From NCBI RefSeq assembly GCF_002803155.1, contig NZ_NNBP01000001.1:620001-684000 (forward strand): a stretch of DNA of 64,000 nucleotides, given 5' to 3'. The notes under the pieces are model-generated. The model did no database searches. It saw only the letters and a program-made list of their open reading frames with translations, and was not told the origin of the DNA. Position 1 is the first letter of the stretch; the number at the start of each line of letters is the position of its first letter. Source of the stretch: Streptomyces sp. CB02959 (GTDB taxonomy: Bacteria > Actinomycetota > Actinomycetes > Streptomycetales > Streptomycetaceae). Positions 52,731-61,258 of this stretch are shown here, piece by piece. A program made the position numbers and the translations under genes.

Positions 52731-53591
52731 ATGCTGCGGCTGGGAAAACGCGAGTTCGGGGCGCATGAGCCGGTGATCATGGCGATCGTCAACAGGACGC
52801 CGGACTCCTTCTACGACCAGGGCGCAACGTTCCGCGACGAACCCGCGCTGCACCGCGTGGAGCAGGCGATCGCCGAGGGCGCCGCGATCATCGACATCGG
52901 CGGCGTCAAGGCCGGTCCGGGCGAGGAGGTGGACGCCGAGGAGGAGGCCCGCCGCACGGTCGGGTTCGTGGCCGAGGTGCGCCGCCGCCACCCCGACGTG
53001 GTGATCAGCGTCGACACCTGGCGGCACGAGGTCGCCGAGGCGGTGTGCGAGGCCGGCGCGGACCTGCTCAACGACGCCTGGGGCGGGGTCGATCCCCGGC
53101 TCGCCGAGGTCGCCGCGCGGTACGACGTGGGCCTGGTGTGCACCCACGCGGGCGGCGTCGAGCCGCGTACCCGGCCGCACCGGGTGGTGTACGAGGACGT
53201 GATGGCCGACATCCTGCGGGTGACGCTCGGACTGGCCGAGAGGGCCGCCGCGTTGGGCGTCCGGCGGGACGGGATCCTGATCGATCCGGGGCACGACTTC
53301 GGGAAGAACACCCGGCACAGCCTGGAGGCCACCCGGCGGCTGGGCGAGATGGCGGAGACCGGCTGGCCGGTGCTGGTCTCGCTGTCCAACAAGGACTTCG
53401 TCGGCGAGACGCTGGACAAGCCGGTCAAGGAGCGGGTGCTGGGCACCCTGGCGACCACCGCGGTCTCCGCCTGGCTCGGCGCCCAGGTCTACCGCGTCCA
53501 CGAGGTCGCCGAGACCCGCCAGGTGCTGGACATGGTGGCCTCGATCGCCGGCCACCGGCCGCCGGCGGTCGCCCGCCGCGGCCTGGCGTGA
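52731..53591 (+). CDS. folP2: dihydropteroate synthase-like protein (FolP2 type)
   Basis: 286-aa TIM-barrel protein of the pterin-binding family: MAIVNRTPDSFYDQG (signature 1), AAIIDIGGVKAGPGEEVDAEEEARR (signature 2), SVDTWRHEVAEAV, LIDPGHDFGKNTRHSLEATRRL. The SFYDQGATF loop resembles mycobacterial FolP2, which is reported not to have normal dihydropteroate synthase activity, so a folate role should not be assumed. ATG 52731, divergent from the DivIVA gene by 95 bp. Mycobacteria have gpgS between them; it is absent here. Confidence 0.87.
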   Translation: MLRLGKREFGAHEPVIMAIVNRTPDSFYDQGATFRDEPALHRVEQAIAEGAAIIDIGGVKAGPGEEVDAEEEARRTVGFVAEVRRRHPDVVISVDTWRHEVAEAVCEAGADLLNDAWGGVDPRLAEVAARYDVGLVCTHAGGVEPRTRPHRVVYEDVMADILRVTLGLAERAAALGVRRDGILIDPGHDFGKNTRHSLEATRRLGEMAETGWPVLVSLSNKDFVGETLDKPVKERVLGTLATTAVSAWLGAQVYRVHEVAETRQVLDMVASIAGHRPPAVARRGLA

Positions 53592-53598
53592 ACCGGGC

Positions 53599-53638
53599 GG
53601 GGTGCCCGGGGCCGGCACGGACCGGCCCCGGGCACCCC
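53599..53638. terminator. very strong bidirectional terminator
   Basis: Perfect 17-bp stem (53599-53615 with 53622-53638), 6-nt loop, between convergent folP-like and LOG genes. Confidence 0.93.
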
Positions 53639-53642
53639 GTGC

Positions 53643-54395
53643 TCAGATCCCGACCTCCTTGGTCACCAGCGCGATGGCCTCGTCCACGTCGTCGCTGAGG
53701 TGGAACAGCTCCACGTCCTGCGGCGACGCCTTCCCCTGGGCGACCACGGTCTCGCGCAGCCAGGAGACCAGCCCGCTCCAGTAGTCCGAGCCGAAGAGCA
53801 CGATCGGGAAGCGGGTGACCTTGCGGGTCTGGACGAGCGTCAGCGCCTCGAAGAGCTCGTCGAGGGTGCCGAGTCCGCCCGGGAGGACGACGAACCCGCG
53901 GGCGTACTTCACGAAGCAGGTCTTCCGGACGAAGAAGTAGCGGAAGTCGACCCCGAGGTTCACGTACGCGTTCATGCCCTGCTCGAAGGGCAGCTCGATG
54001 CCGAGCCCGACGGAGGTGCCGCCGGCCTCGAAGGCGCCCTTGTTCGCGGCCTCCATGGCCCCCGGGCCGCCGCCGGTGATCACCGAGAAGCCGGCCTTCA
54101 CCAGCGCCCCGCCGATCCGCACCGCGGCGTCGTACTCGGTGGTGCCGCGCGGGGTGCGGGCCGAACCGAAGACGCTGACGGCCGGGCCCAGCTCGGCCAG
54201 CGCGCCGAAGCCCTCGACGAACTCCGACTGGATGCGCATCACGCGCCAGGGGTCGGTGTGCACCCACTCGGAGGGGCCTTCGGAGTCCAGCAGCCGCTGG
54301 TCCGTCGTCGTGCCGGTCTGCACCTGGTCGTGCCGGCGCAGTACGGGGCCCAGCCGCTGCTCCTCAGGGACGTACGCTCCCTCGGGGTTGGCCAT
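53643..54395 (-). CDS. LOG-family (TIGR00730) Rossmann protein
   Basis: 250 aa. VSVFGSARTP, VITGGGPGAMEAANKGAFEAGG and the diagnostic PGGLGTLDELFEALTLVQ identify a LOG/lysine-decarboxylase-like phosphoribohydrolase that cleaves nucleoside 5'-monophosphates to base and ribose phosphate; some members activate cytokinins. The 60-residue N-terminal extension (EEQRLGPVLRRHDQVQTG) is typical of the longer actinobacterial type. Equivalent to Rv1205. ATG 54395. Confidence 0.93.
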   Translation of the reverse strand: MANPEGAYVPEEQRLGPVLRRHDQVQTGTTTDQRLLDSEGPSEWVHTDPWRVMRIQSEFVEGFGALAELGPAVSVFGSARTPRGTTEYDAAVRIGGALVKAGFSVITGGGPGAMEAANKGAFEAGGTSVGLGIELPFEQGMNAYVNLGVDFRYFFVRKTCFVKYARGFVVLPGGLGTLDELFEALTLVQTRKVTRFPIVLFGSDYWSGLVSWLRETVVAQGKASPQDVELFHLSDDVDEAIALVTKEVGI

Positions 54396-54511
54396 GACGT
54401 GCTCCCTCCGCTGACAGATCGTTTGCCACTTCAGCGTAGATCCGTCGGTGTGAAGCGGAGGGTAACTCGGTAGGTCCGCGAGCGGACACCGGCGGGACCG
54501 TCCGGCCCCGG

Positions 54512-54529
54512 ACGGGGCTCCGGCCCCGT
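54512..54529 (-). terminator. hairpin after dapE
   Basis: ACGGGGC-tccg-GCCCCGT, 13 nt past the dapE stop, next to a second small palindrome at 54500-54513. Confidence 0.65.
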
Positions 54530-54541
54530 GCCGGGCGGCCG

Positions 54542-55642
54542 TCAGGTAGCCGGGCCGGCGGTCAACCAGGCGCGCAGCCGCTCCTCGCAGTGCAGGATCC
54601 GCTCGACCGCGACCCGCTCGTCCTTCTTGTGGGCGAGCAGGGCTTCACCGGGTCCGTAGTTGACGGCCGGGACGCCGAGGGCGCTGAAGCGGGAGACGTC
54701 GGTCCAGCCGAACTTGGGCATCGCGCTGCCGCCGACGGCCTCCATGAACGCCTTGGCGGCCGGGTGCGACAGCCCGGGCAGCGCACCCGGGGAGTGGTCG
54801 TCGATGACGAACTCGTCCACGGGGCAGTCCGCGAAGACCTCGCGGACGTGGGCCACCGCCTCCTCGGGGGTGCGGTCGGGCGCGTAGCGGAAGTTGACGG
54901 TGACGGTGCACGCGTCCGGGATGACGTTGCCCGCCACCCCGCCCTCGATACGGACCGCGTTGAGGCCCTCGCGGTACTCCAGGCCGTCGATGACCGGGCG
55001 GCGCGGCTCGTAGGCGGCGAGCTTCGCCAGGATGGGGGCGGCGGCGTGGATCGCGTTGGCGCCCATCCAGCTGCGCGCGGAGTGCGCGCGCTCCCCGCTG
55101 GTGCGCAGCAGCACCCGCAGGGTGCCCTGGCAGCCGCCCTCCACCTGGCCGTCGGAGGGCTCCAGGAGGACGGCGAAGTCGGCGGCGAGCCAGTCGGGGT
55201 GGGCGTCGGCGACGTGGCCGAGGCCGTTGAGGTGCGCGGCGACCTCTTCGTTGTCGTAGAAGACGAAGGTCAGGTCCCGGTTGGGGGCGGGGACGGTGGC
55301 GGCCGTCCGGAGCTGGACGGCGACCCCGGACTTCATGTCGCAGGTGCCGCAGCCCCACAGGACACCGTGCTCGTCGAGCCGGGAGGGGACGTTGTCCACG
55401 ATCGGCACGGTGTCGAGGTGTCCGGCGAGCAGCACGCGCTCGGCGCGGCCCAGCTGCGTGCGGGCGACGACGTTGTTGCCGTACCGGTCGACGGTCAGGT
55501 GCGGCAGGGCGCGCAGGGCGTCCTCGACGGCGTCGGCGAGGTCCTTCTCGTTGCCGCTCTCGGACGGGAAGTCGACGAGCTGAGCGGTCAGCTCGGCGGC
55601 GTCCAGCGACAGGTCAAGGCGGGGGTGAGTGGAGCGCTCCAT
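54542..55642 (-). CDS. dapE: succinyl-diaminopimelate desuccinylase
   Basis: 366-aa M20-family dizinc amidohydrolase for the succinylase route of lysine/diaminopimelate synthesis. LLAGHLDTVP (zinc His, Asp), CGTCDMKSGVA (bridging Asp), FVFYDNEEVAAHLNGLGH (catalytic Glu-Glu), LLEPSDGQVEGGCQGTLR, dimerisation-domain ERAHSARSWMGANAIH and SRFSALGVPAVNYGPGEALLAHKKDE (last zinc His region). ATG 55642. It works with the dapC aminotransferase 3 kb away; both supply meso-DAP for the cell wall. Confidence 0.95.
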   Translation of the reverse strand: MERSTHPRLDLSLDAAELTAQLVDFPSESGNEKDLADAVEDALRALPHLTVDRYGNNVVARTQLGRAERVLLAGHLDTVPIVDNVPSRLDEHGVLWGCGTCDMKSGVAVQLRTAATVPAPNRDLTFVFYDNEEVAAHLNGLGHVADAHPDWLAADFAVLLEPSDGQVEGGCQGTLRVLLRTSGERAHSARSWMGANAIHAAAPILAKLAAYEPRRPVIDGLEYREGLNAVRIEGGVAGNVIPDACTVTVNFRYAPDRTPEEAVAHVREVFADCPVDEFVIDDHSPGALPGLSHPAAKAFMEAVGGSAMPKFGWTDVSRFSALGVPAVNYGPGEALLAHKKDERVAVERILHCEERLRAWLTAGPAT

Positions 55643-55683
55643 GGCGCCGACCCTATCGGCAGCCCTCGGGTACGTTGTGCTGC

Positions 55684-56616
55684 GTGTCCGCCCAGCCCGT
55701 TTCCCGTGTCCGCCGCGCCCGTCTGTGGCGTACCACCGCGGCGGTCGCCGTCCTCCTCGGGGTGATCGCGTACCTCGTGGTCCAGTACGTCACCAGCGGT
55801 CCCGGGGCGCCCCGCTGCGCGGTGCGCATCCAGGGCGGCGGGGATCCGTACGAGCTCAGCCCCGAGCAGGCCGCGAACGCCGCGACGATCTCCGCGGTGG
55901 CGACCTCGCGCGGGCTGCCGGAGCGGGCGGTGACGATCGCGCTGGCGACCGCCATGCAGGAGTCCGGGCTGCGCAACATCAATTTCGGCGACCGGGATTC
56001 GGTGGGGCTTTTCCAGCAACGGCCGTCGCAGGACTGGGGCACCGTGAAACAGATCATGGACCCGGTCTATTCGTCCGGGGAGTTCTACCGCCATCTGGTG
56101 AAAGTTCCCGGCTATTCCCGACTGCCGTTGACCGTTGCCGCACAGAAGGTGCAGCGCAGCGGCTATCCGCAGGCGTACGCCAAGCACGAGGCGGATGCCG
56201 CGCTGCTCACCGGGGCGCTGACCGGCCGGAACGGCGACGTGCTGAGCTGCACCGTGAGCCACCCCGTGGACAGCGCCGGCCCGGACGGCGCGGCGAAGGT
56301 GCGGGAGAAGCTGGTGCGGGAGTTCGGCGCCGAGGTGCTGCCGGCGACGGAGGCCGGCGGCGGGCGCACCGCCGCGGCCGGCCGCAGCCTGACGGTGCCG
56401 GTGCAGCCGGACGGGTACGCGGCGGCGACCGACGATGCCGCGCAGCGCGGCTGGCGGCTGGCGAACTGGGCGCTGGCACACGCCGCCGACCTGCACATCG
56501 ATCGGATCTCCTACGCCGGGCGGACGTGGACGGCGGCCGACTCGGACAAGGGCTGGCAGGGCGCGGCGGCGGCCGGGGACGCCGCGGGCGCGGTGCGGAT
56601 CGTCACCGCGCAGTAG
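55684..56616 (+). CDS. membrane-anchored lysozyme-like (SLT-fold) protein
   Basis: 310 aa. N-terminal membrane anchor (TTAAVAVLLGVIAYLVVQYVTS). The extracellular domain has ALATAMQESGLRNINFGDRDSVGLFQQRPSQDWG: the Glu in MQESG and GLFQQRPS match the catalytic segment of lytic-transglycosylase-like folds. The C-terminal part (about 220-310) is a separate unassigned domain. GTG 55684 is preferred. Divergent from dapE by 41 bp. Possible peptidoglycan-active enzyme, often annotated only as hypothetical. Confidence 0.87.
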   Translation: MSAQPVSRVRRARLWRTTAAVAVLLGVIAYLVVQYVTSGPGAPRCAVRIQGGGDPYELSPEQAANAATISAVATSRGLPERAVTIALATAMQESGLRNINFGDRDSVGLFQQRPSQDWGTVKQIMDPVYSSGEFYRHLVKVPGYSRLPLTVAAQKVQRSGYPQAYAKHEADAALLTGALTGRNGDVLSCTVSHPVDSAGPDGAAKVREKLVREFGAEVLPATEAGGGRTAAAGRSLTVPVQPDGYAAATDDAAQRGWRLANWALAHAADLHIDRISYAGRTWTAADSDKGWQGAAAAGDAAGAVRIVTAQ

Positions 56617-56958
56617 TGCCGGTCACCGCCGCCCGGTAGCACGTCGGCCCGCCGGGATCCGGCCGGTCGGGCCGTGTCGGACGACAATCCCCTTTCCAGG
56701 TCCGGGTTTTCACCTGGTCGCGACCGTATCCTCGGCCAATTCCCGTGCGTTTAAAGGTCTGTGACGTTTCCGTACGGCTTCGGGGCGCGCACATATTGCT
56801 CATCTTTATCCAGGGCAGATTATGTGACACGTTGCCAATTCTTTACCGGAGTTCACCGCAACCTTCGGACTCCTGACGCGGTAATCAGGGCGTCCGTCCG
56901 GCCGGCGGACATGGCACATCTGTCAGAAGTACGAGTCCTTCTCCGTAAAAGGAGCACC
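56617..56958 (+). other. AT-richer promoter region
   Basis: 342 bp without a gene, clearly less GC-rich than the rest (AT-rich patches around 56740-56860, with sequences such as acatattgctcatc and cagattatgtgacac). It precedes a small secreted protein gene and probably contains a regulated promoter. Confidence 0.6.
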
Positions 56959-57417
56959 ATGTCCCTCCCCGTTACGCGTCGGATCGCCCGAGCCGCCCTG
57001 CTGGTCGCAGCGGGCGCCGCTCCCGTGGTCGCTGCGGCCGGATCCGCGAGCGCCGTGAACCTGCCTCCGTCGGGCAGCGAGATGGGCGGACTGACCACCC
57101 TGGACTCCGCGAACACCAGCAAGGCCCTGGACAACACCGCCCGGACCGGCCTCGCGCTCGTCAACAAGACCGGTGCCGAGGCCGCGCAGACCCTCGCCCC
57201 CGCCCTGGCGCGGACCCTCGGCCCGGTCGTCGAGGAGGCCGCACCGCTCACCCGGGAGACCGCCCGCAAGGCGGAGAGCGTGGCCCGCCCCGCGGCGAAG
57301 AAGGGGATCTCGACCAACTCCCTGGCCACCGACACGGTCAAGGGCCTGCTCGGTGCGCCCCAGGGGCCGAGGACGCCGGTCCACGGCCTGATCGGCGGGA
57401 TGCCGATCGGCCGCTGA
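56959..57417 (+). CDS. small secreted protein of unknown function
   Basis: 152 aa. Signal peptide RRIARAALLVAAGAAPVVAAAGSASA with cleavage near residue 30. The mature chain is helical and Ala/Thr-rich (TLDSANTSKALDNTARTGLALVNKTGAEAAQTLAPAL...), with no cysteine and no sorting motif. ATG 56959 has AAAAGGAG ideally placed. Isolated transcription unit with its own terminator, behind an unusual AT-rich promoter region. Possibly a developmental or envelope protein. Confidence 0.88.
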   Translation: MSLPVTRRIARAALLVAAGAAPVVAAAGSASAVNLPPSGSEMGGLTTLDSANTSKALDNTARTGLALVNKTGAEAAQTLAPALARTLGPVVEEAAPLTRETARKAESVARPAAKKGISTNSLATDTVKGLLGAPQGPRTPVHGLIGGMPIGR

Positions 57418-57440
57418 GCCGCCGCGCGCCGCGCAACGCC

Positions 57441-57473
57441 GTGGGGCCCGGGGATCGTCTCCCCGGGCCCCAC
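57441..57473. terminator. strong bidirectional terminator
   Basis: Perfect 14-bp stem (57441-57454 with 57460-57473), 5-nt loop, between convergent secreted-protein and dapC genes. Confidence 0.93.
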
Positions 57474-57494
57474 GCGCGTCTGCGGTTCAGTGGT

Positions 57495-58622
57495 TCATTC
57501 GGCCAGGCGGCGCACCGCGGCCGCCACCCGCTCGTCGGTGGCGGTGAAGGCGATCCGGACGAACCGCTCCCCCGCGGCGCCGTAGAACTCGCCGGGGGCG
57601 ACCAGGATGCCGCGCTTGGCGAGGTCGCCGACGGTGTCCCAGCAGGGCTCGTCGCGGGTCGCCCAGAGGTAGAGCGACGCCTCGCTGTGCTCGATGCGGA
57701 AGCCCGCGGCCTCGAAGGCGGTGCGCAGCGCGGCGCGCCGGCGGGCGTAGCGGTCGCGCTGCTCGGCGACGTGCGCGGTGTCGCCCAGCGCCGCGACGGT
57801 GGCCGCCTGGACCGGCGCGGCCACCATCATCCCGCCGTGCTTGCGGATCTGCAGCAGCTCACCGAGGACCGCGGCGTCGCCCAGCAGGAACGCGGAGCGG
57901 TAGCCGGCGAGGTTGGAGCGCTTGGAGAGCGAGTGGACCGCGACGATGCCCTCGTAGGAGCCGCCGCAGACGTCCGGGTGCAGGACGGAGACCGGCTCGG
58001 CCTCCCAGCCCAGTTCGAGGTAGCACTCGTCGCTGAAGACCAGGACGCCGTGCTCGCGGGCCCAGGCGACGGTGCGGCGCAGTTCGTCGACGGTGAGCAC
58101 CCGGCCGGTGGGGTTGGACGGGGAGTTGAGCCAGAGCAGCTTCAGGCCGGTCGGGTCCAGCTCGGTGGGCTCGTCGTAGACGACCGGCTCGGCGCCGGCC
58201 AGGCGGGCGCCGACCTCGTAGGTGGGGTAGGCCAGCCGCGGGTAGGCGACCTTGTCGCCGGCGCCCAGGCCCAGCTGGGTCGGCAGCCAGGCGACCAGTT
58301 CCTTGGAGCCGACGACCGGCAGCACGTTGGTGTGCTCCAGGCCGGGGGCGCCGAGGCGCTCGGCGGCCCATCCGGTGAGCGCGTCCCGCAGTGCCGCGGT
58401 GCCCCACACCGTGGGATAGCCCGGGCTGTCCGCCGCGTCGGTGAGTGCCTGCCGGACCAGCGCGGGCACCGGGTCGACCGGGGTGCCGACGGACAGGTCG
58501 ACGATGCCGTCGGCATGCGCCGCGGCGGTCGTCTTGTACGGCTCCAGGCGGTCCCAGGGGAAGACGGGCAGCCGGTCGCGGGGCGACGTGCCGGACGGGT
58601 GGCGGGAGGAGACTGCGCCCAC
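57495..58622 (-). CDS. dapC: N-succinyl-diaminopimelate aminotransferase
   Basis: 375-aa fold-type I PLP aminotransferase. LSVGTPVDPVPALVRQAL at the N-terminus, PGYPTVWGTAALRDAL, NSPSNPTGRVLTVDEL (substrate/PLP motif), SDECYLELGW, and the Schiff-base lysine in HSLSKRSNLAGYRSAF. Transfers an amino group to N-succinyl-2-amino-6-ketopimelate in diaminopimelate synthesis. GTG 58622. It is the gene after fdxA on the same strand, separated from it by a hairpin. Confidence 0.93.
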   Translation of the reverse strand: MGAVSSRHPSGTSPRDRLPVFPWDRLEPYKTTAAAHADGIVDLSVGTPVDPVPALVRQALTDAADSPGYPTVWGTAALRDALTGWAAERLGAPGLEHTNVLPVVGSKELVAWLPTQLGLGAGDKVAYPRLAYPTYEVGARLAGAEPVVYDEPTELDPTGLKLLWLNSPSNPTGRVLTVDELRRTVAWAREHGVLVFSDECYLELGWEAEPVSVLHPDVCGGSYEGIVAVHSLSKRSNLAGYRSAFLLGDAAVLGELLQIRKHGGMMVAAPVQAATVAALGDTAHVAEQRDRYARRRAALRTAFEAAGFRIEHSEASLYLWATRDEPCWDTVGDLAKRGILVAPGEFYGAAGERFVRIAFTATDERVAAAVRRLAE

Positions 58623-58677
58623 GGTGCTCTCTTTCTCGTACGGAGTGGCGCGGGGACGTCGGCGCGCGAAAACGCCT

Positions 58678-58711
58678 CGGTCCCGTACGGCGGGTGGGCC
58701 GTACGGGACCG
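58678..58711 (-). terminator. hairpin terminator of the ferredoxin gene
   Basis: Perfect 13-bp stem (58678-58690 with 58699-58711), 8-nt loop, 100 nt past the ferredoxin stop. Confidence 0.85.
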
Positions 58712-58810
58712 GGCGGTGCCGTGCGGCCTTCCCCAGCTCATGCCGGGGCTACCCCGGCGGCCTCGGAGGCACGGGGGAGCGGGCCGGCTCCCCTCCGTCC
58801 CTCCGGAGGA

Positions 58811-59140
58811 TCAGTGGTCTTCCTGGTTCTGCGGCGGCAGCGCGGCGATGAAGGGGTGGTCGCGCTCGATCAGGCCGAGCTTGCTGGCACCCCCCGGGGA
58901 ACCGAGCTCGTCGAAGAACTCCACGTTCGCCTTGTAGTAGTCCTTCCACTCCTCCGGGGTGTCGTCCTCGTAGAAGATCGCCTCCACCGGGCAGACCGGC
59001 TCACAGGCACCACAGTCGACGCATTCGTCCGGGTGGATGTACAAGGACCGGGAGCCCTCGTAGATGCAGTCGACGGGGCACTCCTCGATGCATGCCTTGT
59101 CCTTGACGTCGACACAAGGCTGCGCGATGACGTAGGTCAC
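58811..59140 (-). CDS. fdxA: seven-iron ferredoxin
   Basis: 109 aa. TYVIAQPCVDVKDKACIEECPVDCIY and CVDCGACEPVCPVEA provide the cysteines for one 3Fe-4S and one 4Fe-4S cluster. The C-terminal EEWKDYYKANVEFFDELGSPGGASKLG is the actinobacterial FdxA extension. GTG 59140 follows AGGAACG. Soluble low-potential electron carrier, for example for cytochromes P450. Divergent from the GNAT gene. Confidence 0.96.
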   Translation of the reverse strand: MTYVIAQPCVDVKDKACIEECPVDCIYEGSRSLYIHPDECVDCGACEPVCPVEAIFYEDDTPEEWKDYYKANVEFFDELGSPGGASKLGLIERDHPFIAALPPQNQEDH

Positions 59141-59282
59141 GCTGTCGTTCCTCCTCGGTAGGGCCGGCGGACCGATCGGCGGTACCGCCGCTGGGCGCGC
59201 GGGAGCGCGGCGTCGTCGATGCCCGCCACCTAGTATCTCCGTTCCCGGGCACGAGACGAACAAGAGGGGCGGTTACAGAGCG

Positions 59283-60353
59283 ATGGAATTCCTCGCCGGC
59301 GGACGCGCGGAGGTCCGGATCACCCATGCTGACGTGGGCAAAAGGGTATCCGTCCGGCGCTTGACCGGGGCTCGGAGCGGAGAGCCCGCGTTCACGGACG
59401 CGGTCGGAGTTCTCACATCGTGGAACGATGGTGTGCTGAGCATCACACGACGCGGTGGCGAATGCGTACGGATCGAGGAATCCTCGCTGGTAGCGGCCAA
59501 GGTCGTGCCGGCGGCGCCGGCCCGCAGAAAGGTACCGGCGGCCACGGTGCGTGAGCTCCAGACGGTCGCGGCCCGCGGTTGGCCGGCCATCGAGACAGAA
59601 CGTCTCGGGGAGTGGACACTGCGGGCCGCGGTCCAGGAGGTGCCGCGCCAGGAGCGTCCCGGAGGGGCCGAGGCCGGGCGGCGGTCGGGCTTCACCCGGC
59701 GGGCCAACTCGGTGCTGCCGCTCGGCGACCCCGGTGTCCCGCTGGACGAGGCACTGGCCCGGGCCACCCGGTGGTACGCCGACCGCGGGCTGCCCGCCCT
59801 GGTCACCGTCACCACCGGACGGGCCGACGCCGACGAGCCGCTGGCCGCGGAGCTGGCCGCCCGCGGCTGGTCCGACGAGGCGCACACCTCCGTACGGATC
59901 GCGGCCCTGGCGCCGCTCGCGGACACCGACGCGGACACCTCGGGCGTGCGCCTCTCCCGGCAGCCGGACGCCGACTGGCTGACCCTGTACAACCGGGCCG
60001 GCACGCCCACGGCGGAGGCGCGGGCGGTGCTGACCGGCGGCCCCTCGGTGTGGTTCGCGCAGGTACCGGCGGCAGACGGCGGGACCGCGGCGATCGGGCG
60101 GCTGGTCGTCGACGGGCGCTGGGCGGGCTTCTCGGCGGTGGAGACCGCTGCCGGGCGGCGGCGCCAGGGACTGGCGTCGCTGGTGATGGCGGCCCTCGCC
60201 GAGCGGGCCCTCCAGGAGGGCGCCTCCGCGGCGTACCTCCAGGTCGAGGCGGACAACGCGGGCGCCCAGGCGCTGTACGACGGGCTGGGGTTCGTCGAGC
60301 ACCACGGCTATCACTACCGACGCGGCCCGGCGGGCGGCGCGGCCGGGGCCTGA
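59283..60353 (+). CDS. GNAT-family N-acetyltransferase
   Basis: 356 aa. N-terminal SH3-like barrel (VGKRVSVRRLTG... GVLTSWNDGVLSITRRGGECVRIEESSLVAAK, about 18-78), a spacer domain, and a C-terminal GNAT core with acetyl-CoA loop RRRQGLASLVMAALAERAL and YLQVEADNAGAQALYDGLGF. The barrel plus GNAT layout recurs in actinobacteria, including Rv2867c-type proteins. Substrate unknown. Followed 17 bp later by the SirB1-like gene, so probably one operon. Confidence 0.93.
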   Translation: MEFLAGGRAEVRITHADVGKRVSVRRLTGARSGEPAFTDAVGVLTSWNDGVLSITRRGGECVRIEESSLVAAKVVPAAPARRKVPAATVRELQTVAARGWPAIETERLGEWTLRAAVQEVPRQERPGGAEAGRRSGFTRRANSVLPLGDPGVPLDEALARATRWYADRGLPALVTVTTGRADADEPLAAELAARGWSDEAHTSVRIAALAPLADTDADTSGVRLSRQPDADWLTLYNRAGTPTAEARAVLTGGPSVWFAQVPAADGGTAAIGRLVVDGRWAGFSAVETAAGRRRQGLASLVMAALAERALQEGASAAYLQVEADNAGAQALYDGLGFVEHHGYHYRRGPAGGAAGA

Positions 60354-60370
60354 GGGGGTATCCGTCCGAT

Positions 60371-61240
60371 ATGGGTGAGCGAGCGGAGCGCGGGGAACCG
60401 GAGCGGGACGCGGCGCGCGAGGAGCGGCGACGGCAGTTCGCGGCGGCGGCCCGCGAGGAGCGGCCGGACCTCGCGCTGCTGTGCCTGCTGATCGGCGCCG
60501 AGGCGGATCCGGCCCTGGACCAGGCCGGTATCGACGCGGCGCAGATCGAACTGGACCGGCTGGCCGGCCTGCTGCCCTACTCCCCCGCCGGCGGCCCGGG
60601 CGCCTGGGCCCGGAACCTCGCCGAGCTGCTGGGCACCCGGCAGGGCTTCGGCGGCTCGCCCGGCGACTACCGCAGGCTGGAGTCGTCGCTGCTGCACGAG
60701 GTGCTGCGGCGGCGCCGCGGGCTGCCGATCCTGCTGTCGGTGGTCTGGATGGAGGTCGCCCGGCGGGCCGGGGCGCCGGTGTACGGGGTGGCGCTGCCGG
60801 GTCACTTCGTCATCGGCCTGGGCGATCCGGCCGGGCGGCACGTGCTGGCCGACCCGTTCGAGGGCGGGCGGCCGCTCACCGACCAGGACGCGGCGGTCAT
60901 CGTCGCGGGCGCGACCGGTGAGGCGCTGTCCCCGGGGATGCTGGCCCCGGCCGGCCCGTTGGAGATCGTCCAGCGGATCCTCAACAACATCCGGGCCTGG
61001 GCCCAGGCCCGCCCGGAACACAGCGCGGTCCAGCTGTGGGCGCTGGACCTGGCCCTGCTGCTGCCCAGCCGCCCGGCGCGGCTGCGCCACGAGCGCGCGC
61101 AACTCCTCGTCCAGCGGGGCGAGTTCCTGGCGGGGGCGGCCGAGCTGGAGGAGTACGCGCGGGTGCTGGAGCCGGTCCAGCCGGCCGCCGCGACCGCGGT
61201 GCGCCGGGAGGCCGGGGCGGCCCGGGCCCGGCTGAACTGA
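60371..61240 (+). CDS. SirB1-like transglutaminase-fold protein with TPR-like tail
   Basis: 289 aa. LALLCLLIGAEADPALD, NLAELLGTRQGFGGSPGDYRRLESSLLHEVLRRRRGLPILLSVVWMEVARRAG and GVALPGHFVIGL form the SirB1/transglutaminase-like core. The catalytic-Cys position of active transglutaminases seems to be Ser/Leu (LPILLS), so enzyme activity is doubtful. The C-terminal helices resemble a TPR. ATG 60371 follows the GNAT gene closely and is likely co-transcribed. Role unknown. Confidence 0.9.
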   Translation: MGERAERGEPERDAAREERRRQFAAAAREERPDLALLCLLIGAEADPALDQAGIDAAQIELDRLAGLLPYSPAGGPGAWARNLAELLGTRQGFGGSPGDYRRLESSLLHEVLRRRRGLPILLSVVWMEVARRAGAPVYGVALPGHFVIGLGDPAGRHVLADPFEGGRPLTDQDAAVIVAGATGEALSPGMLAPAGPLEIVQRILNNIRAWAQARPEHSAVQLWALDLALLLPSRPARLRHERAQLLVQRGEFLAGAAELEEYARVLEPVQPAAATAVRREAGAARARLN

Positions 61241-61258
61241 GCGGGCCGCCCGCCCCGG

